From contig NC_016943.1 of NCBI RefSeq assembly GCF_000284015.1, positions 2,459,541 through 2,523,540 of the forward strand: a stretch of DNA of 64,000 nucleotides. The letters are read 5' to 3'. How positions within the stretch are numbered: the stretch's first letter is position 1; each line of letters opens with the position of its first letter. Under the pieces are notes generated by a model. The model was given only the letters and a program-made list of their open reading frames with translations, did no database searches and was not told the origin of the DNA. This DNA comes from Blastococcus saxobsidens DD2 (GTDB lineage Bacteria; Actinomycetota; Actinomycetes; Mycobacteriales; Geodermatophilaceae). The translations under genes and the position numbers were made by a program. Shown here one piece after another: positions 24,383-34,177 of the stretch.

Positions 24383-25120
24383 ATGGCCACGTTCGTCCTC
24401 GTGCACGGGGCCTGGCACGGCGGATGGTGCTGGGACCGGGTGGCCCCGCGGCTGCGGGAGGCCGGCCACGACGTGCACGCACCCACGCTCACCGGGCTGT
24501 CGGAACGGGCGCACCTGCTCTCCCCGTTGGTCGGGCTGGAGACCCACGTCGAGGACATCGTCCGGCTGATCGACGTGCTGGGGCTCACCGACGTCGTCCT
24601 GGTGGGGCACAGCTACGCCGGGCAGATCGTCACCGCGGTCGCCGACCGCCGCCCGCAGGCGGTCGGCCAGCGGATCTACCTCGACGCGTTCGTGGGATCC
24701 GACGGCGAGGCGGCGCGCGATCTGCTGCCGGGGACCGTCGAGCACCACTGGGCGGAGTCCGCCGCCGAGCAGGGATTCGGCTGGCTCGTGGCGGTGCGCA
24801 AGCTGTCCGTCCTCGGGGTGACCGAGCAGGCCGACGTCGACTGGCTGAGCCCGAAGCTCACCGCGCACCCGTGGAAGGCCTACACCGACCCGCTGCGGCT
24901 GACCGGCGCCGTCGACGACGTCCCGGCGGCCTTCGTCGAGTGCACCGACTGGATGCGGGTGTTCGCTGCCCAGGCCGACCGGGCACGGGCGAGGGGCTGG
25001 CCGGTGCGCGAGCTGCGGACCGGGCACGAGGCGATGGTGACGGCGCCGGAGGAGCTCGCCGGCGTGCTGCTCGAGCTCGCCGGCCGAGGGCCGGTCCGAT
25101 CAGGAGAGACAGGGATCTGA
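24383..25120 (+). CDS. Alpha/beta-fold hydrolase (EstC/hydroxynitrile-lyase-like)
   Basis: 245-residue hydrolase with FVLVHGAWHGGWCW at the N-terminus (oxyanion), nucleophile VGHSYAG near residue 77, Asp in DWMRVF and His in TGHEAM near 215. It begins an operon with the CatC-like gene (one base away) and ligA/ligB. A lactone or ester of the ring-cleavage route could be the substrate. A functional stand-in for the missing 2-pyrone-4,6-dicarboxylate hydrolase (LigI, an amidohydrolase) is possible but speculative. Confidence 0.82.
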   Translation: MATFVLVHGAWHGGWCWDRVAPRLREAGHDVHAPTLTGLSERAHLLSPLVGLETHVEDIVRLIDVLGLTDVVLVGHSYAGQIVTAVADRRPQAVGQRIYLDAFVGSDGEAARDLLPGTVEHHWAESAAEQGFGWLVAVRKLSVLGVTEQADVDWLSPKLTAHPWKAYTDPLRLTGAVDDVPAAFVECTDWMRVFAAQADRARARGWPVRELRTGHEAMVTAPEELAGVLLELAGRGPVRSGETGI

Positions 25121-25121
25121 C

Positions 25122-25400
25122 GTGGAGTTCCTGGTGCGGTCGGAGAACCGGCTGCCCGCCGACACCCCGGCGGAGCGGCGCGAGGAGCTGCGGGCCGGTG
25201 AGCGCGCCCGCGCGATGGAGCTGCGCGCGGCCGGGGTGCTGAAGCGCCTCTGGCGGGTGCCCGGCCGCAACGCGACGATCGGGCTGTACGAGGCCGAGGA
25301 CCCGGCGGCGCTGCACGACGCGCTCATGTCGCTGCCCATGGCCCCGTGGCTCGACGTGCACGTGGAGGCCCTGGCCACCCACCCCCAGGAGCGCACGTGA
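25122..25400 (+). CDS. Muconolactone delta-isomerase-like protein (CatC family)
   Basis: 92-residue ferredoxin-like-fold protein: MEFLVRSENRLP start, RARAMELRAAGVLKRLWRVPGR, and the ending MSLPMAPWLDVHVEALATHP, all typical of muconolactone isomerase. CatC moves the double bond of muconolactone in the catechol ortho pathway. No CatA or CatB lies nearby, so here it more likely isomerises a related lactone or dienoic acid from meta-cleavage. GTG 25122 sits one base after the hydrolase stop, so it is cotranscribed. Confidence 0.82.
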   Translation: MEFLVRSENRLPADTPAERREELRAGERARAMELRAAGVLKRLWRVPGRNATIGLYEAEDPAALHDALMSLPMAPWLDVHVEALATHPQERT

Positions 25401-25455
25401 CCACGCCGGGAGCCAGCACCCCGGTCGCCGGAACCGGGGAAGAGGAAGGGCACCG

Positions 25456-25824
25456 ATGAGTGCGGACACCCCCACCGGCCGCTTCGACCTGCCGGGCACC
25501 CCGGTGTTCGACGGGGAGGCCAGCCGGCGGGGCCTGCGCATGAACAAGATGTTCATGAGCCTGCGCACCGCGGACAACCGCGAGCGGTTCCTCGCCGACG
25601 AAGCCGCGTACTGCCAGGAGTTCGGCCTCACGGCCGAGCAGCAGCAGGCGGTCCTCGACCGCGACTGGCAGGCGATGATCGACCTCGGCGGCAGCATCTT
25701 CTACGTCTACAAGCTGGCGATGATGGACGGCCGGTCGATGCAGTACCTCGGCGGCGTCTTCACCGGCATGACCGAGCAGGAGTTCCAGGCCGCGATGCGA
25801 GCAGGAGGACGGCGCGATGGCTGA
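25456..25824 (+). CDS. ligA: Protocatechuate 4,5-dioxygenase / gallate dioxygenase alpha subunit (LigA-like)
   Basis: 122-residue all-helical subunit of the LigA type. It contains RGLRMNKMFMSLRTADNRERFLADE, EQQQAVLDRDWQAMIDLGG and SIFYVYKLAMMDGRSMQYLGG. In LigAB the alpha subunit caps the active site of the beta subunit. ATG 25456 follows GGAAGAGGAAGGG. The end overlaps ligB by eight bases. The split alpha/beta layout is like LigAB; the gallate enzyme DesB is fused. Confidence 0.9.
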   Translation: MSADTPTGRFDLPGTPVFDGEASRRGLRMNKMFMSLRTADNRERFLADEAAYCQEFGLTAEQQQAVLDRDWQAMIDLGGSIFYVYKLAMMDGRSMQYLGGVFTGMTEQEFQAAMRAGGRRDG

Positions 25825-26674
25825 CGTGATCTGGGGCCTGGCGACGTCGCACGTGCCCTCGATCGGCGCGGCGATGGATCGTGGCACGACCGAGGACCCG
25901 GCCTGGAAGGACCTCTTCGACGGCTACGCCCCGGCCCGGGCGTGGCTGGCCGAGCACGAGCCGGACGTGGCGATCGTGGTCTACAACGACCACGCCAACG
26001 GCATCGACCTGGACATCATCCCGACCTTCGGGATCGGTACGGCTGACCGCTACCAGGTCGCCGACGAGGGCTTCGGCCAGCGGCCGGTGCCGGACGTGAT
26101 CGGTGACCCGGAGCTCTCGCTGCACCTGCTCGAGCAGCTGGTGGACGAGAACTTCGACCTGACGGTGTTCCAGGAGCTCGAGGTCGACCACGGCCTCACC
26201 GTGCCGCTGTCGGTGTGGACGCCGGACCCCGGCGACGCCTGGCCGTGCCCCGTCGTGCCGATCCTGGTCAACGTCATCCAGTACCCGCAGCCGACGGCCG
26301 CGCGGTGCTACGCCCTCGGCCAGGCCCTGGGCCGGGCCATCGCCGCCTACCCGAAGGACATCACGGTCGGCATCCTCGGCACCGGGGGGATGTCGCACCA
26401 GCTGGCCGGTGCCCGCGCCGGCTACATCAACCCCGAGTTCGACACCTTCTGGATGGAGACCATCCAGACCGATCCCGCGCGGCTGGCGGCGCTCAGCCGC
26501 GAGGAGCTGATCCGGCAGGCCGGCTCGGAGGGCATCGAGCTGATCATGTGGCTGATCATGCGCGGCGCGATGAACGCCGAGGTGGCGAAGGTCCACTCGC
26601 ACTACTTCGTACCGGCGTCGAACACCGCGGCCGGGGTCGCGCTCTTCGACAACCGGGTGTCCCAGCCGGCCTGA
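25817..26674 (+). CDS. ligB: Protocatechuate 4,5-dioxygenase / gallate dioxygenase beta subunit (LigB-like)
   Basis: 285-residue class III extradiol dioxygenase. Iron ligands His12 (TSHVPSIG), His59 (VVYNDHANG) and Glu241 (GSEGIELIMW) and the catalytic base His194 (GTGGMSHQL) align with LigB His12, His61, Glu242 and His195. It would cleave protocatechuate, gallate or 3-O-methylgallate between C4 and C5. No obvious LigC or LigI gene is in the window, while a LigU/GalD-type protein, LigJ and LigK are; this favours gallate, whose product enters directly at oxalomesaconate. The substrate is inference. Confidence 0.9.
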   Translation: MADVIWGLATSHVPSIGAAMDRGTTEDPAWKDLFDGYAPARAWLAEHEPDVAIVVYNDHANGIDLDIIPTFGIGTADRYQVADEGFGQRPVPDVIGDPELSLHLLEQLVDENFDLTVFQELEVDHGLTVPLSVWTPDPGDAWPCPVVPILVNVIQYPQPTAARCYALGQALGRAIAAYPKDITVGILGTGGMSHQLAGARAGYINPEFDTFWMETIQTDPARLAALSREELIRQAGSEGIELIMWLIMRGAMNAEVAKVHSHYFVPASNTAAGVALFDNRVSQPA

Positions 26675-26712
26675 CTTTCCGGCCCGCACGGGCACTGCCG
26701 CCAGGGGTGGGG

Positions 26713-26727
26713 GAGGAGGTCCTCCTC
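26713..26727. terminator. Short hairpin between convergent ligB and the second LigM-like gene
   Basis: GAGGAGG-T-CCTCCTC in the 100-base gap between the two convergent genes. The perfect repeat has a very tight loop; a terminator is a guess from position. Confidence 0.4.
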
Positions 26728-26775
26728 GCGGCGCCGGAGGTGCCGGCCGCCTCCGACGCAGGCCCGGAGGCGACG

Positions 26776-28137
26776 TCACCGTGCCCGGTAGTCGCTCCGG
26801 GCGAAGTCGACGAACGGAACGGGAGCGACGGTCGCCCGGATCTCCACCTGCCGGTGCTCCTCGACCGCCGGCTTCGCTGACACCGGCTGCTCGCCCCACA
26901 CCACCGTCACCTCGGTGCCGGGCTCGGCGTACTCGTTCTCGACCGTGGCGAGCGAGACCATGGCGCGCTCGTTGGCCAGGTAGCCGCAGTCCAGCGAGAT
27001 GCCGACCTGCCGGCCGTCCACGAGAACCTTGTCCTCGTGGTGGGTGGCATAGCGGGCCTTCGGCATCTCGATGTACTTGGCGCCGGGGCCCGGCTGGTAC
27101 AGGGAGCGGACGGCGGCGGTGACGTCGTCGGCGTTCCAGACGAGGGTCACCTTGGTGCGCGGCGGCGACTCGGCCAACCGCTCGAGCGCCGCGCGGCCGA
27201 TGAAGTCGTGGTCGAACTTCACGGTCTTCCCGTACCCGATGTCGAACGGCGTCAGGAAGTAGTCCCGGATCTCGGCCGGGTCGTGGCTGCCACCGATGGA
27301 GCCGACCTTCTCCACCGGGAGCCACTCCCGGTACTCCTGCATGAGGGGATCGTCCGAGAACAGCGCGGCCATGGGGGCCGGCACCCACCCGGACTCGAGG
27401 TTGGCCGTCGAGTACGCCTTCGCGCCGACGCGCACCAGCCCGTGGTTCGCACCCGCCGAGAGCAGTGCCTGCAGGACCGCGTCGCCGTCCTCCCAGGGGC
27501 CGAACAGCTCGAAGCCCGGTTGGCCGGCCATGCCGTGGCGCAGGCCGCGGACGCGCCTGCCTGCGATGGTGAACTCCGCCATGTTGAAGAACTTGACGTT
27601 CGGCAGGGGTGCGTTGGTCATCTCTTCGATGAGCGCGGCAGCGGTGGGGCCTTGGAGCTCGTAGCGATACAACTTCGGCGGCCCGGACGGGCGGACGGCG
27701 GAGTTGTCGTCGCGCTCCACCGTTGCCCTGTAGTCGCCGCGTTCGAGGGTGAAGGTGACCCAGTCGAGGACCATCGGGTGCCCGACGAGGTCGAACAGTT
27801 CCTCGTCGAGGTGGAAGAGGATGGCGTCACCCATGAGGTAGCCCTCGGGGTTCACGGCGACGAACTGCTTGGCCTTGCCCACGCCGAAGTTCGCGAAGGT
27901 GTTGACACCGATGTCGCTGAGTAGCCGTAGTGCATCCGGGCCCTCGATGAAGAGATCGGTCATGTGGTGCGACTGGTCGAGCAGGGCGCAGGTCTCCACC
28001 CACGCCCGTTGTTCTGAGCGCCAGTTGGTGAACTCGGGCTTCACCGGGAAGGTGCTCGGTGGGGAAGCGAGATTCCTCAGCAGCTCGACCGGGCTACCGG
28101 CACGGGTGAGGGCCGCGGCCAGACTCTCGGAGGACAT
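26776..28137 (-). CDS. Second LigM/DesA-like tetrahydrofolate-dependent aryl O-demethylase (divergent paralogue)
   Basis: 453-residue GcvT-fold protein, clearly paralogous to the LigM-like gene just upstream: [107 protein letters not shown]. It differs from the first copy in a shorter C-terminus (no GGWR ending) and many substitutions, so a different methoxy-arene such as syringate is likely. ATG 28137 has AAAGG about nine bases upstream. It lies 251 bases after its paralogue on the same strand, beyond a strong hairpin. Confidence 0.85.
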   Translation of the reverse strand: MSSESLAAALTRAGSPVELLRNLASPPSTFPVKPEFTNWRSEQRAWVETCALLDQSHHMTDLFIEGPDALRLLSDIGVNTFANFGVGKAKQFVAVNPEGYLMGDAILFHLDEELFDLVGHPMVLDWVTFTLERGDYRATVERDDNSAVRPSGPPKLYRYELQGPTAAALIEEMTNAPLPNVKFFNMAEFTIAGRRVRGLRHGMAGQPGFELFGPWEDGDAVLQALLSAGANHGLVRVGAKAYSTANLESGWVPAPMAALFSDDPLMQEYREWLPVEKVGSIGGSHDPAEIRDYFLTPFDIGYGKTVKFDHDFIGRAALERLAESPPRTKVTLVWNADDVTAAVRSLYQPGPGAKYIEMPKARYATHHEDKVLVDGRQVGISLDCGYLANERAMVSLATVENEYAEPGTEVTVVWGEQPVSAKPAVEEHRQVEIRATVAPVPFVDFARSDYRAR

Positions 28138-28339
28138 GGGGAGTGACCTTTCGTCGCGGGGTGGGCAGGAGGATCGCTGTCTGGATCGCGCCGCAGACCG
28201 GGACCAGCCGTCCTCCGGCAGGACCTCGTCACGTCCGGGATCCCGGCCGTGGGGTCGACCACGCGGATGGCCACCCCTGGCGACCCACCAGACGCGGCGG
28301 ACGCGGCAGGTGACGGAGCGGACCGACCTGGACGGACGT

Positions 28340-28381
28340 GACCGTGGCCGGGCGACGAGTCCTCGTCGCCCGGCCACGGTC
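28340..28381 (-). terminator. Strong hairpin between the two O-demethylase genes
   Basis: Perfect 20-bp inverted repeat (arm GACCGTGGCCGGGCGACGAG) with a two-base centre, eight bases past the ligM stop. It should end or attenuate transcription, so the downstream paralogue may need its own promoter or be expressed at a lower level. Confidence 0.75.
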
Positions 28382-28388
28382 GCAGAGA

Positions 28389-30239
<1,851 letters not shown>

Positions 30240-31514
30240 GTGCGGCCTGGGACGACGGCGTGGGAGCGGCAGCGGCAGCGGGACGCCGGCGGCCGCGCGC
30301 GCCGCCGGGCCGGCCGGCCGGGGCCCGGGCCCGGGAACGGGCACGGGGACACCTCGTGGGCCGCCGTGCTCAGCCTCATGGCGGCCGGGGTCATCGGGGC
30401 CGCCCAGATCGGCAAGGGCTCGGCCGCGCTGCCGGTCCTGCAGCTGGAGTTCGGGCTCAGCTCCTCCGGCGCCGCCTGGTTCCTCTCCGTGGTGAGCGCG
30501 ATCGGCGCCGTGGCCGGGGCGCTCCTCGGCTGGCTCGGCCAGGCGGTGGGCTTCCGGCGGCAGGTCCTGCTGGGGCTGCTCGCGATCGTGGTGGCGAACC
30601 TCGGCGGCGCTGCCGCCGGTTCCGCCGCGTGGCTGATGGCCGCACGCGTCGGTGAGGGGCTCGGGTTCGTGCTGGTCGTCCTGGCCGCCCCGCCGCTGCT
30701 CTCCGAGGTTGCCGGCCGCGGGCACCGCCGGCTCGTCGTGGGGGTGTGGGGCGTCTACATGCCCCTCGGCGCCGGTCTGGCCACGCTGCTGGTGCCCGCG
30801 GCGATCACGCTGCTGAGCTGGCGCAGCGCCTGGCTGATCGACGCCGGCGTGACGGCCCTGGTGCTCCTGGCGGTGGGCCGTTGGGTTCCCAGCACTCCGG
30901 CCCGGAGGCCGCAGGGGACGGGCGGGCTCCTCCAGGCGGTCCGGTCTCCGGGTGTGCTGTGCCTGGCCGTCGTCTTCGGGTGTTACGCCGGTCAGTACCT
31001 GGCCGTGGTGGGCCTGCTCCCCACCATGCTGGTGGACGGCGGGCTGTCCCTGGAGGCCGCCGGGCTCGTGACGGGCATGGTCTTCCTCGCCAACGTCCCG
31101 GCCAATCTGCTGGGGGCGTTCCTCCTGCACCGGGGGGTCGGCCGCTGGTGGCTGATCGTGGCCGGCGGGGGGTGGGTCGCGGTCACGGTGTGGGCGGTGC
31201 ACGCCCCGGAGCTGCCGCTGCCGGTGCGCATCGGCTCGGTCGTGGCCTACTCCCTGCTCGTCGGCGTCGTGCCGTCCGCGCTGTTCAGCGGGGTGGTGGG
31301 GATGTCGGCCGGCACGGCTTCGGCGGGTGCGGCGGTCGGCCTGCTCATGCAGGGGTCGAGCCTGGGCCAGCTGCTCGGGCCGCCGCTGGTCGTGGCCGTC
31401 GGCTCCACCGTCTCCACGTGGACGGGGCGGCCGGTCGCACTGCTCTTCCTGGCGGCCGGAGTCGTCGCCGGCGGGTTGCTGTACCGGCAGCTCGAGCGGC
31501 CCCTGTCACCGTGA
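30240..31514 (+). CDS. MFS transporter (CynX/NimT or aromatic-acid type)
   Basis: 424-residue membrane protein with about twelve hydrophobic helices. The first repeat has VGFRRQVLLGLLAIV after helix 2, near the usual MFS loop motif. The N-terminal 35 residues are Arg/Gly-rich and cytoplasmic. GTG 30240 is chosen because GGGGAGG lies seven bases upstream. It is divergent from ligM and followed by the GntR-ligK operon, so uptake or export of a methoxylated aromatic acid is likely from context only. Confidence 0.82.
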   Translation: MRPGTTAWERQRQRDAGGRARRRAGRPGPGPGNGHGDTSWAAVLSLMAAGVIGAAQIGKGSAALPVLQLEFGLSSSGAAWFLSVVSAIGAVAGALLGWLGQAVGFRRQVLLGLLAIVVANLGGAAAGSAAWLMAARVGEGLGFVLVVLAAPPLLSEVAGRGHRRLVVGVWGVYMPLGAGLATLLVPAAITLLSWRSAWLIDAGVTALVLLAVGRWVPSTPARRPQGTGGLLQAVRSPGVLCLAVVFGCYAGQYLAVVGLLPTMLVDGGLSLEAAGLVTGMVFLANVPANLLGAFLLHRGVGRWWLIVAGGGWVAVTVWAVHAPELPLPVRIGSVVAYSLLVGVVPSALFSGVVGMSAGTASAGAAVGLLMQGSSLGQLLGPPLVVAVGSTVSTWTGRPVALLFLAAGVVAGGLLYRQLERPLSP

Positions 31515-31552
31515 TCAGGGGCGGTCCGGGACCACGAACAGCCGCCCGGTCG

Positions 31553-31586
31553 ATTGTTGACAATCCTGGTGACAGGCTCCTAGCGT
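31553..31586 (+). promoter_or_regulatory. Promoter with overlapping GntR-type operator before the gntR-ligK operon
   Basis: TTGACA (31557-31562), 18 bases, TAGCGT (31581-31586) make a good housekeeping promoter. The -35 box lies inside the palindrome ATTGT-TG-ACAAT (31553-31564), the form bound by many FCD-type GntR repressors. Autorepression by the next gene is the simplest reading. Confidence 0.65.
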
Positions 31587-31621
31587 CATCCCCGGTCGGA
31601 CCGGCGAGCAGAGGGGACCCG

Positions 31622-32275
31622 GTGGGCGCAGCAGCACGAACCTCCGCGGAGCAGGCGCTCCGTGCGGCGATCTCGCGCGGGGATCTGGCCCCGGGGCACC
31701 GGCTCGTCGAGGCCGACCTGGCCGCACTCATCGGCGTGAACCGCAGCAGCGTCCGCGCGGCGATCGACGCACTGATCACCGAAGGCCTGGTCGAGCGGAT
31801 CCCGCACCGGGGGGCGCGCGTCCGGGTGGTCTCCACCGAGGAAGCGGTCGCGATCACCGAGGTCCGCATGCCGCTCGAGGGCCTGCTCGCCCGCAAGGCC
31901 GCCGAACGGATCACCGATGCGGAGATCGCCCGGCTGGGCGCGCACGTGCGGACGATGGCCGAGGCGGTGGACTCCGGTGACCTGCTCAAGTACTCGGAGC
32001 TCATCCAGCAGCTGCACGGCATGGTCCACGACGCCGCCCGCCACCCCATCGCCGCGGAGCTGGTCGGCCGGTTGCAGGCCCAGCTCGTGCGCCACCGGTT
32101 CCGGCTCTCCCTGCGGCCCGGGCGACCGCGGGTGAGCCTGGCGGAGCTGACCGCCCTGGTCGACGCCGTCGCCGACCGCGACCCCGCCCGCGCCGAGGCG
32201 GCGGCCGTCGCCCACGTCCGCAGCGTCATCGACGCGCTCACCGAGCCCGTCCCGCAGACCGGAGATCCTGCATGA
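31622..32275 (+). CDS. GntR-family (FCD subgroup) transcriptional regulator
   Basis: 217-residue regulator. N-terminal winged helix (about 5-75: RLVEADLAALIGVNRSSVR, LITEGLVERIPHRGARV) and a helical FCD ligand domain (about 85-205: EVRMPLEGLLARKAAERIT, HGMVHDAARHP). GTG 31622 follows AGAGGGG by seven bases. The stop overlaps the ligK start (ATGA). It probably represses its own operon through the palindrome at 31553 and may also act at the liv region (12437). The inducer is likely a pathway acid. Confidence 0.9.
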   Translation: MGAAARTSAEQALRAAISRGDLAPGHRLVEADLAALIGVNRSSVRAAIDALITEGLVERIPHRGARVRVVSTEEAVAITEVRMPLEGLLARKAAERITDAEIARLGAHVRTMAEAVDSGDLLKYSELIQQLHGMVHDAARHPIAAELVGRLQAQLVRHRFRLSLRPGRPRVSLAELTALVDAVADRDPARAEAAAVAHVRSVIDALTEPVPQTGDPA

Positions 32276-32973
32276 GGAACGTCGTCGTCACCGATCCGCC
32301 GCGCGCCGATGCAGGGGACGCCGAGCAGCTCGGCGGTTTCGGCGTCGCCACCGTGCACGAGGCACTGGGCCGGGTCGGCTACCTGGGCCCGGAGTTCCGC
32401 CCGGCCTGGCCGGGGGCGCGCATCGGCGGGACCGCCGTCACCGTGCTGTGCTGGCCGGGCGACAACCTGATGATCCACGTGGCCGTGGAGCAGTGCCGGC
32501 CGGGTGACGTGCTCGTCGTCGCGACGAACTCGCCGTCCACCGACGGGCTGTTCGGCGAGCTGTTCGCCACCGCCCTGGCGCAGCGCGGGGTCTGCGGCGT
32601 CGTCCTGGGCAGCGGTGTGCGTGATGTCGCCGAGCTGCGCGAGATGGGTTTCCCGGCCTGGTCCCGCGCGGTCAGCGCGCAGGGCTCGGTGAAGGCCACG
32701 GCGGGTGCGGTGAACGTGCCGATCGTGCTCGGCGGCCAGCCGGTCCACCCCGGCGACGTCGTGGTCGCCGACGACGACGGCGTCATGGTCGTGCCGCGCG
32801 CCGACGTGCCGCGGGCGCTGGCCGCGTCGCAGGCGCGGCTGGACAAGGAGGCCGGCGCCCGGGCGGCGTTCCAGGAGGGGGAGCTGGGGCTGGACCGCTA
32901 CGGCCTGCGGGGGAAGCTGCCCGACTTCGGCATCGAGTACGTCACCTACGAGAAGTTCGCGGAGGAGCTGTGA
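32272..32973 (+). CDS. ligK: 4-carboxy-4-hydroxy-2-oxoadipate aldolase (LigK/GalC-like, RraA fold)
   Basis: 233-residue RraA-fold aldolase. It has TVHEALGRVGYLGP, GTAVTVLCWPGDN, the substrate/metal loop GSGVRDVAELREMGFPAWSR and DDDGVMVVPR. Family members cleave 4-carboxy-4-hydroxy-2-oxoadipate to pyruvate and oxaloacetate, the last step of the 4,5-cleavage route, and also act on related 4-hydroxy-4-methyl-2-oxoglutarate. Coupled to gntR by ATGA. The C-terminal stretch (YGLRGKLPDFGIEYV) supports LigK over RraA. Confidence 0.9.
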   Translation: MRNVVVTDPPRADAGDAEQLGGFGVATVHEALGRVGYLGPEFRPAWPGARIGGTAVTVLCWPGDNLMIHVAVEQCRPGDVLVVATNSPSTDGLFGELFATALAQRGVCGVVLGSGVRDVAELREMGFPAWSRAVSAQGSVKATAGAVNVPIVLGGQPVHPGDVVVADDDGVMVVPRADVPRALAASQARLDKEAGARAAFQEGELGLDRYGLRGKLPDFGIEYVTYEKFAEEL

Positions 32974-33010
32974 GCGCCGCAGGCACCGGTTCCCCACTGG
33001 AGGTGTGTAC

Positions 33011-34087
33011 GTGAGCTACGACGGGACCGGCGTCCGGTGCACGATGCTGCGCGGCGGCACCTCGCGCGGCCTCTACCTCGAGGCGCGCGACCTGCCGGCC
33101 GGCACGGCCGAGCGCGACGACCTGCTGCTGCGGCTCATGGGGACGCCCGACCCGCGGCAGATCGACGGGCTCGGCGGAGCGACGACGCTGACCAGCAAGG
33201 TGGCGGTCGTCTCGCCGTCCGAGGCCCCCGACGTCGACGTCGACTACCTGTTCCTGCAGCTCGGCGTGGACGAGGCGACCGTCAGCGAGCGACAGAACTG
33301 CGGCAACATCCTGGCCGGCGTCGGGCCGTTCGCGGTGGAGCGCGGTCTCGTGCCGGCCGGCGACCCGGAGACCAGCGTGCGGATCCGCATGGTCAACTCC
33401 GACAGCGTCGCCGTCGCCACCTTCCCGACGCCCGAGGGCCGCGTGGAGTACCGCGGCGACGTGGAGATCGCCGGCGTGCCGGGAACCGCCGCCCCGGTCG
33501 TGCTCGCCTTCACCGACACCGAGGGCTCCGCCACCGGGAGCCTGCTGCCGACCGGGCACGTGCGCGACACGATCGAGGGCGTCGAGGCGACGTGCGTCGA
33601 CAACGGCATGCCGGTCGTCCTCGCGCTCGCCGGGTCGTTCGGGCTGACCGGCTACGAGTCGCACGAGGAGCTCGCCGCCGACACCGCGCTGCTGCAGCGG
33701 GTCGACGCGTTCCGCCGCAAGGCCGCCGAGCTGATGGGCATGGGGGACGTCTCGTCGGCGTCGGTGCCGAAGACGGCGCTGCTCGCGCCCGCGCGCGACG
33801 GCGGCCAGGTGTGCACCCGGTCGTTCATCCCGGTGCAGCCGCACAGCTCGATCGGCGTGCTCGGCGCCGTCAGCGTCGTGACCGGGATGCTGCTGCCGGA
33901 CGCGGTCGGGCACGAGCTGACCACCGACTGGCCGCGGGACACCTCGCAGGTCGACGTCGAGCACCCGACCGGCCACCTGCTGGTCGACGTCGTCGTCGAC
34001 AGCTCCGTGGCACCGCCCCGCGTCCTCCGCTCGGGGGTCGTCCGCACCGCCCGCAAGCTCTTCGAGGGGACCGCCTTCCCCCGCTAG
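33011..34087 (+). CDS. 4-oxalomesaconate tautomerase/isomerase (GalD/LigU-like, PrpF family)
   Basis: 358-residue PrpF-family isomerase: MLRGGTSRGLYL near residue 12, GLGGATTLTSKVAVV, QNCGNILAGVGPFAVE, RMVNSDSVAVATF, CVDNGMPVVLA and VQPHSSIGVLGAV. GalD and LigU interconvert tautomers or double-bond isomers of 4-oxalomesaconate so that the hydratase can act. GTG 33011 is chosen over GTG 33005 because GGAGG ends seven bases before it. It sits between ligK and further pathway genes, in one operon. Confidence 0.88.
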   Translation: MSYDGTGVRCTMLRGGTSRGLYLEARDLPAGTAERDDLLLRLMGTPDPRQIDGLGGATTLTSKVAVVSPSEAPDVDVDYLFLQLGVDEATVSERQNCGNILAGVGPFAVERGLVPAGDPETSVRIRMVNSDSVAVATFPTPEGRVEYRGDVEIAGVPGTAAPVVLAFTDTEGSATGSLLPTGHVRDTIEGVEATCVDNGMPVVLALAGSFGLTGYESHEELAADTALLQRVDAFRRKAAELMGMGDVSSASVPKTALLAPARDGGQVCTRSFIPVQPHSSIGVLGAVSVVTGMLLPDAVGHELTTDWPRDTSQVDVEHPTGHLLVDVVVDSSVAPPRVLRSGVVRTARKLFEGTAFPR

Positions 34088-34106
34088 CAGGACCCCGCCC
34101 TCCGCG

Positions 34107-34148
34107 CCTCTCGCAGGCTGGGGGCGAGCCTCCGGACGGGGCCGTACC
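34107..34148. repeat. Intergenic repeat copy, CTCGCAGGCT type
   Basis: CTCGCAGGCT followed by GGGGGCGAGCC and ending GACGGGGCCGTACC, closely like 43219-43260 and more loosely like 46064-46107. It sits between the LigU-like gene and the VOC dioxygenase and could act as an attenuator. Confidence 0.55.
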
Positions 34149-34177
34149 GCACCGACATCCGACTCCTAGGAGAGCCC

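Noticed and set aside
25122-25400. Catechol ortho-cleavage (cat) operon
   Set aside because: A CatC-like protein is present but no catA or catB lies nearby; the flanking dioxygenase is the extradiol LigAB type.
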